Position numbers and translations under genes: made by a program. A stretch of 64,000 nt of DNA from Dehalococcoidia bacterium (GTDB taxonomy: Bacteria > Chloroflexota > Dehalococcoidia > Lucifugimonadales > Lucifugimonadaceae), in assembly GCA_014239735.1 (NCBI GenBank), contig JAAZYI010000010.1, forward strand, positions 122,223 through 186,222. The letters are read 5' to 3'. Within the stretch, counting starts at the first letter, position 1; every line of letters starts with the position of its first letter. A model generated the notes under the pieces. It was not told the DNA's origin and did no database searches. It saw only the letters and a list, made by a program, of their open reading frames with translations. Positions 59,413-64,000 of the stretch are shown piece by piece.

Positions 59413-59542
59413 ATGTTGTCTGGACTTAAACCTATATTGTTCCATTGTTGTCTTTTGTTGTCTCATGTCATGTAACTGTAAAGTACTCCACAAAGTACTC
59501 CAATCCTGCGTTATTGGTAAAAGCGTCTAGTCTTGCGTTATT
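59413..59542. repeat. Three families of short direct repeats next to truncated tRNA
   Basis: TGTTGTCT at 59414, 59446, 59456; AAAGTACTCCA at 59480 and 59492; TGCGTTATT at 59507 and 59534. Confidence 0.9.
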
Positions 59543-59548
59543 TGATGA

Positions 59549-60172
59549 CTATTCTTCTATCTCATCTTCGTAAGTATCATAGAGCTCAAATTCATCTGGC
59601 TCTTCTGGTATAGGTTCATATTTCTGCTTCAAGTTTCGTAGTTCATCTTCTTTTTCGCGAAGCTTCTTAAAGTAGTATTCTTCTTGCTTCCTACTGCTAT
59701 CAATGTATCTAACCTTTTCAGTTTGCTCTGCATTGGCTTCCCACAGCTCTAACATCTTTGCTTCAGAGTTAGTTATAGACTTTCTAGCCCCAGAGTTAAT
59801 TGCAATATAAGTAGGTGGTGCAGTTTCATAAGTGAATACACTCATCAGCTCTTCTGTAGTTGTAGCCCTCTTCATTGGGTTACCATTTCGTCTAGTGCCT
59901 TTGCGATACTCTCCTGCTTTGTCATAGTCATTTAATGCTGACATAAGTCGGTCATCAAGTAGTCCTTGAAAGTACATTTCATTAAGGTCTAACTTTTTAG
60001 AATAAGAAATAATTGTAGGGTGCATTGGGTCTACTTCTCCCATATGATTAACTGAAATAGTCCCCATTGAGCTTCTCATTATTAGCACACTCTTTTGATA
60101 TATATTCCAATGTTTCCATTCAGGATAACTTGTTAAAACTCTTCGTTTAATTGAGTCTATTTTTCTAGCCAT
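59549..60172 (-). CDS. Orphan island protein of unknown function
   Basis: Likely start MARKIDSIKRRVLTSYPEWKHW behind GGAGGAAC; C-terminal coiled coil and acidic tail. Confidence 0.7.
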   Translation of the reverse strand: MARKIDSIKRRVLTSYPEWKHWNIYQKSVLIMRSSMGTISVNHMGEVDPMHPTIISYSKKLDLNEMYFQGLLDDRLMSALNDYDKAGEYRKGTRRNGNPMKRATTTEELMSVFTYETAPPTYIAINSGARKSITNSEAKMLELWEANAEQTEKVRYIDSSRKQEEYYFKKLREKEDELRNLKQKYEPIPEEPDEFELYDTYEDEIEE

Positions 60173-60472
60173 TGTTCCTCCATCTGTTTTCTTTAGAGCA
60201 GTAATCACAACACATAGGGGTATCACAGGTTATATTTAAAGATAAAAACAAATATGCGATTGGAATAGTATTAGGGTTTTTTATTTTCTTAATAATGACT
60301 TTTATGTTGTTCATTCCAGAAACACCAATGGGTCAAGCCTATTCTGAATGGGTTGTTGAAAGATTAAAATAATTCTCAGCACTTGCACAACCACATATAT
60401 ATATACAATAGTCCCCCAATGTGTATCGGTGCTCTACACATAAATATCTGAATTAGATAATATGTAAGTATT

Positions 60473-63400
60473 ATGAAAAGGATACTGCTGATACTAATGG
60501 CAATGATTGTATTGTCAGCCTGCACTGCTGAAGAAATTTCTCCCATTGTGCCAGAAGCTACAGTTGATATAGATGCTACTGTAGACGCAAAAGTATCAAA
60601 GGCTGTGAAAGAAGAGTTAGCGAAAGTTATGCCTACCCCTACTAACCTTAGAGAGGCAGTAGAGAGTGGCAAAATTACCCAGGAAGAAGCGAATGAGAAA
60701 TTAAAGTTTAACCTTAGAGATGCAGTAGAGAAGGAAAGTGTCATTATTGAATGTATGATTGCTGACCCCGATGCTACAACTGAAAAACTCATGAAAAAGG
60801 ATGTGGCTTGGCAGCAATTTCGAGGCAACCATGCACTGACTGGACGATCGGAACTTATCGGAACTAGCCCCTGTCCACGGACTCTATGGTCTTTAGACCT
60901 TGGTGCCAGTGTATCCTTCATTGAGGCAAAACTGGATAAACTCAATTCAAGTGTTATATCGATCCCCAATGCGGATAAATATGGAAAAGACTGGGAGGTG
61001 AGGAAGGCTTACGAGCTCAATGGCCGCATAATAGATTTAGATGGCAAAAATAATGTAAAAGTCCATTCAGATGGCAAGTATAAAGTAGGTGACCTTGTAC
61101 CAGGCATCCCTGGTTACGAGCGCGTTAGTTGTGACTCAGGGGGTTTTCAAAAAGGGGCTGGAGGGGATGATCCATTACCCTGCTATCTGCAAAATTGGGT
61201 TGATGGCACTTGGAATACTGTCTGGGTGAGTGAACCCTTTACAGGTTTTACAAATGATAGGAGCACTACTGGCCAGCCTATCATAGGGGACTTCGACGCT
61301 GATGGAGATATGGAAGTAGCCGTTGTACCCTGGTACGACGTACAGGTAATGAACCTTTCAACAGGTAAACTTGAATATACGGGAAACTACCAACCAAACA
61401 AGAATTATGGAGAAGTAGAGAGTGGCAAAATTACCGAGGAAGAAAAGGCTAGACTTAGAGAAGCAGCTAAGACGACAGGAAGACCTTACGGATTCTTTGG
61501 CGCTTATGATTTGGGAGGAGACAATCGGGATGAATTTGTTATTCTGGGAGATTTTGAAAAATTCATATCTGTCCTTGGTTGGAATGAAGGTGAACTCATA
61601 GAACTGTGGGATCATCAAATTGAAGCTGGAACTACAAGGAGTCTCACTTCGCATGATACTGGAGTCGCTCCAGTCGGTGATATCGATGGGGATGGATTCC
61701 CTGAAATTGTAACCTCAATATTCAATGAACAGAACGACCAGAAGTGGCATACTGTCGCTTTTGACGGAATGACAGGTGATAAAAAGTTAGATCTTGCTGA
61801 TCGTCATTTGGAAGCTATGGCAGACTTGAATTCCGATGGTGACATGGAGTTGTTCGTAACTGTAACTCAAGGAGCTGTTATACCAAAATATGGCCCAGTT
61901 GAGATCATAGAACTAAACAAGGGTGAAACCCAAACGATTTGGGCTTCATCAAATTCTGGTTTTCATCATGTAAATTTACATGAATTTCCCTTGAATGTGA
62001 ACAGTCGTTCTGCATGGGGAAATAGAACTATTTTCATTGTGCCACCTATTGGAACCTTTAATACCTTATTTGCAACAAGACTAAGGCCCAGCAGAAACGA
62101 ACCCGTATCCATCGAAATATACGAGGTATCAAGCGCGGACGATATACAGCTTATTGGTTCTGTAACAGGTCAGGATATAAAACTTGCTGGGTTTCAAGTT
62201 AATGATGATAAATTAAGGCTCCTGATACAGGCTATCTCGAAAAATAACGAAAGCCAAGTAACTTTTTCAGGGCTTGATGGAACAGTTTTAGTGAGTGGTC
62301 GTGTTACTAATAATGATGCGCACCCTGCGGCTAGAAGCTCCCTCTTGACCGGCATTGTGGCAGGGCCACTGTTAGGTGGAACTAATACATCCGTGCTGGT
62401 ACAGGGCTTTGGGGAAGTGATTCATGCATTGGAGATAGATCCTGATTCATTAGAGGTAAGGACCGAGTGGGTCAGAAGTGGGCGAGGAATGGTTACAGGG
62501 TCTGATACAATCACTGCGAACGCTGGATTTGGCTCCATAATTCTTGCTAATGTCTATGGGTCTGGAGAATACCTAGCGATAGCTGCTGATAAATCTCCAG
62601 ACGGGATGGGAGTAATAAAGGCTCTTGATGCCAAAGGTACGGCTATATGGGAAACCACTTTTCCAATCCAGGGTGATCCACCTATATGGAACCAAGGAGG
62701 AGTGACAAATTGGACATCAGGGAATTTTCGTTTCACCGATAAGGAAGATATATTAGTCAGTATTCGATCAACGATGATGCATTCTGATCACCTATACCTA
62801 CTGGACGGTCGTTCAGGAGAGGTAGTGTGGACCAGGGACTCCGGAGGATTTTATTCTCTTGGAAACGAATCTGGGGCCGGAGGGATACATTTGGCGATAT
62901 TTGACTGGGACGAAGATGGGTTAGATGAGATTCTAAATACATACTCATCATTGTTTGCAGTATATGATGGAGCAGATGGATCTATGTTGTTGAACAGGTG
63001 GATGACAGGATGGGCTGGTAAGTTTCCACCCCCACAGGAGATATTTAAGGAGGGATTCCTGGAGCATCCGATTCCCGTGGCAGATGATTTTATTGGTAAC
63101 GGATCCAAGCAAATACTGATCGCTGGGATAGACAGCACAATTGCGATTCTGGATAGGGATGGGGATGTTATTTGGAACACACCAATGTACAAGGGCGCAC
63201 CTGTTAGAACTATGCAAGGAGTGGCTGACCTGAATGGAGATAACGGCCTTGAACTTGTCAGTGTGGGTCACTGCGATGCAGATACAGGGGAAATAGTTGC
63301 CTACGAAGGTGTAACCGGTGAAATTAGATGGGAGATCAGTTTACCTCAAATTTGTGGTGGTAAGCGAAACCCCACCCACGTCGTTACTGTCGACTTGGAT

Positions 63401-63622
63401 GGAGATGGAAGAGAAGAGGCGATTTTTGCGTATGAAAACGTTATTTACTGCATTGGAGAAACAGTCGAAGGGATTGGACGTGTCGAATGGAAGGCTACCT
63501 TTGGCTCAAATTTCTGGGAATCAGAGATTGGTGAACTTGCGATTGCTAGTATTGATGGTTCTGGGAATCCACAGATTTTGTTGAACACCGCATCCAGTTA
63601 TATTTTCTCGTTAGGGCAATAG
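60473..63622 (+). CDS. Large FG-GAP/VCBS-repeat beta-propeller lipoprotein
   Basis: IVLSACTAEE lipobox; repeats IGDFDADGDMEVAVVPW, VGDIDGDGFPEIVTS, MADLNSDGDMELFV, VADLNGDNGLELVSVG, TVDLDGDGREEAIFAYE. Confidence 0.9.
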   Translation: MKRILLILMAMIVLSACTAEEISPIVPEATVDIDATVDAKVSKAVKEELAKVMPTPTNLREAVESGKITQEEANEKLKFNLRDAVEKESVIIECMIADPDATTEKLMKKDVAWQQFRGNHALTGRSELIGTSPCPRTLWSLDLGASVSFIEAKLDKLNSSVISIPNADKYGKDWEVRKAYELNGRIIDLDGKNNVKVHSDGKYKVGDLVPGIPGYERVSCDSGGFQKGAGGDDPLPCYLQNWVDGTWNTVWVSEPFTGFTNDRSTTGQPIIGDFDADGDMEVAVVPWYDVQVMNLSTGKLEYTGNYQPNKNYGEVESGKITEEEKARLREAAKTTGRPYGFFGAYDLGGDNRDEFVILGDFEKFISVLGWNEGELIELWDHQIEAGTTRSLTSHDTGVAPVGDIDGDGFPEIVTSIFNEQNDQKWHTVAFDGMTGDKKLDLADRHLEAMADLNSDGDMELFVTVTQGAVIPKYGPVEIIELNKGETQTIWASSNSGFHHVNLHEFPLNVNSRSAWGNRTIFIVPPIGTFNTLFATRLRPSRNEPVSIEIYEVSSADDIQLIGSVTGQDIKLAGFQVNDDKLRLLIQAISKNNESQVTFSGLDGTVLVSGRVTNNDAHPAARSSLLTGIVAGPLLGGTNTSVLVQGFGEVIHALEIDPDSLEVRTEWVRSGRGMVTGSDTITANAGFGSIILANVYGSGEYLAIAADKSPDGMGVIKALDAKGTAIWETTFPIQGDPPIWNQGGVTNWTSGNFRFTDKEDILVSIRSTMMHSDHLYLLDGRSGEVVWTRDSGGFYSLGNESGAGGIHLAIFDWDEDGLDEILNTYSSLFAVYDGADGSMLLNRWMTGWAGKFPPPQEIFKEGFLEHPIPVADDFIGNGSKQILIAGIDSTIAILDRDGDVIWNTPMYKGAPVRTMQGVADLNGDNGLELVSVGHCDADTGEIVAYEGVTGEIRWEISLPQICGGKRNPTHVVTVDLDGDGREEAIFAYENVIYCIGETVEGIGRVEWKATFGSNFWESEIGELAIASIDGSGNPQILLNTASSYIFSLGQ

Positions 63623-63824
63623 TTAATTAACGTATTTATTACTTGCATAAGGTAAGATATGGATATGGATAACTAATTTTTACGAGGATTTATCTTCATT
63701 ACAATTATCTCAATTATTTTTTGGAGAACCTTCTGTTTTGTTTATAATTTCTCTGGTAAGAAAGTTTTAGAGTGTAATAAATTAAAAAGTCCCATTGTAT
63801 AAATTTTGAACTACTATTATATAT

Positions 63825-64000
63825 ATGAAAAGATTTACTTTTATTTTTATTTCAATAATTATGTTTAGTTGCGCTAGCGAAAATGCACCTATGCTAGTTC
63901 CAACTAGCATACCTACGCCAGTTCCAACTAGCACACCTACGCCAGTTCCAACTAGCACACCTACGCCAGTTCCAACTAGCATACCTACGCCAGTTCCAAC
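63825..64000 (+). CDS. Lipoprotein with Pro/Thr tandem repeats (partial, runs off right edge)
   Basis: MKRFTFIFISIIMFSCASENAPMLVPTSIPTPVPTSTPTPVPTSTPTPVPTSIPTPVP... Confidence 0.75.
   Translation, partial: MKRFTFIFISIIMFSCASENAPMLVPTSIPTPVPTSTPTPVPTSTPTPVPTSIPTPVP
63895..64000 (+). repeat. 24-bp tandem repeat (coding)
   Basis: gttccaactagc(a/c)(t/c)acctacgcca repeated about 4.5 times, open at window edge. Confidence 0.97.

Noticed and set aside
59337-59548. tRNA-Arg(CCT) interrupted by a group I intron
   Set aside because: No 3' tRNA half was found downstream in the window and I recognise no group I core; kept only as an alternative to test.
63895-64000. Possible CRISPR-like array at right edge
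   Set aside because: 24-bp units are contiguous with no spacers and are in frame with a lipoprotein signal peptide.

Overview
AT-rich bacterial chromosomal window, dense and mostly single-copy metabolic genes. The gene mix (CaiB/BaiF, LarA, enolase superfamily, a lone XDH-type molybdoenzyme, Aap transporter) suggests a marine oligotroph, possibly SAR202/Chloroflexota-like; that is inference only. About 50 CDS are supported, including rny, an L25/Ctc protein, a cysteine-less L28-like protein, sucCD, metY plus a metX-metW fusion, aapJQMP, a Ni/Co transporter, mannonate dehydratase, and a CDP-6-deoxysugar/glycan cluster. The main unusual items are: (1) a probable SAM-II riboswitch upstream of metY-metXW followed by two near-identical tandem intrinsic terminators, whose repeat architecture allows a relay form of antitermination; (2) an orphan attenuator/riboswitch-like leader before the moeB/thiF-cysM operon; (3) a tRNA-Arg(CCT) gene cut off in the anticodon loop, followed by three families of short direct repeats and compositionally different genes, which looks like an attL genomic-island edge; (4) an unlisted 52-aa Cys/His-rich ORF joined at both ends by ATGA overlaps within a catabolic operon; (5) a beta-propeller/charged-helix/tail-anchor gene broken by one in-frame TGA; (6) three dispersed paralogous lipoproteins; (7) several tiny single-TM ORFs, two of them start/stop-overlapped with neighbours. 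No CRISPR array, rRNA, transposase or complete tRNA was seen.
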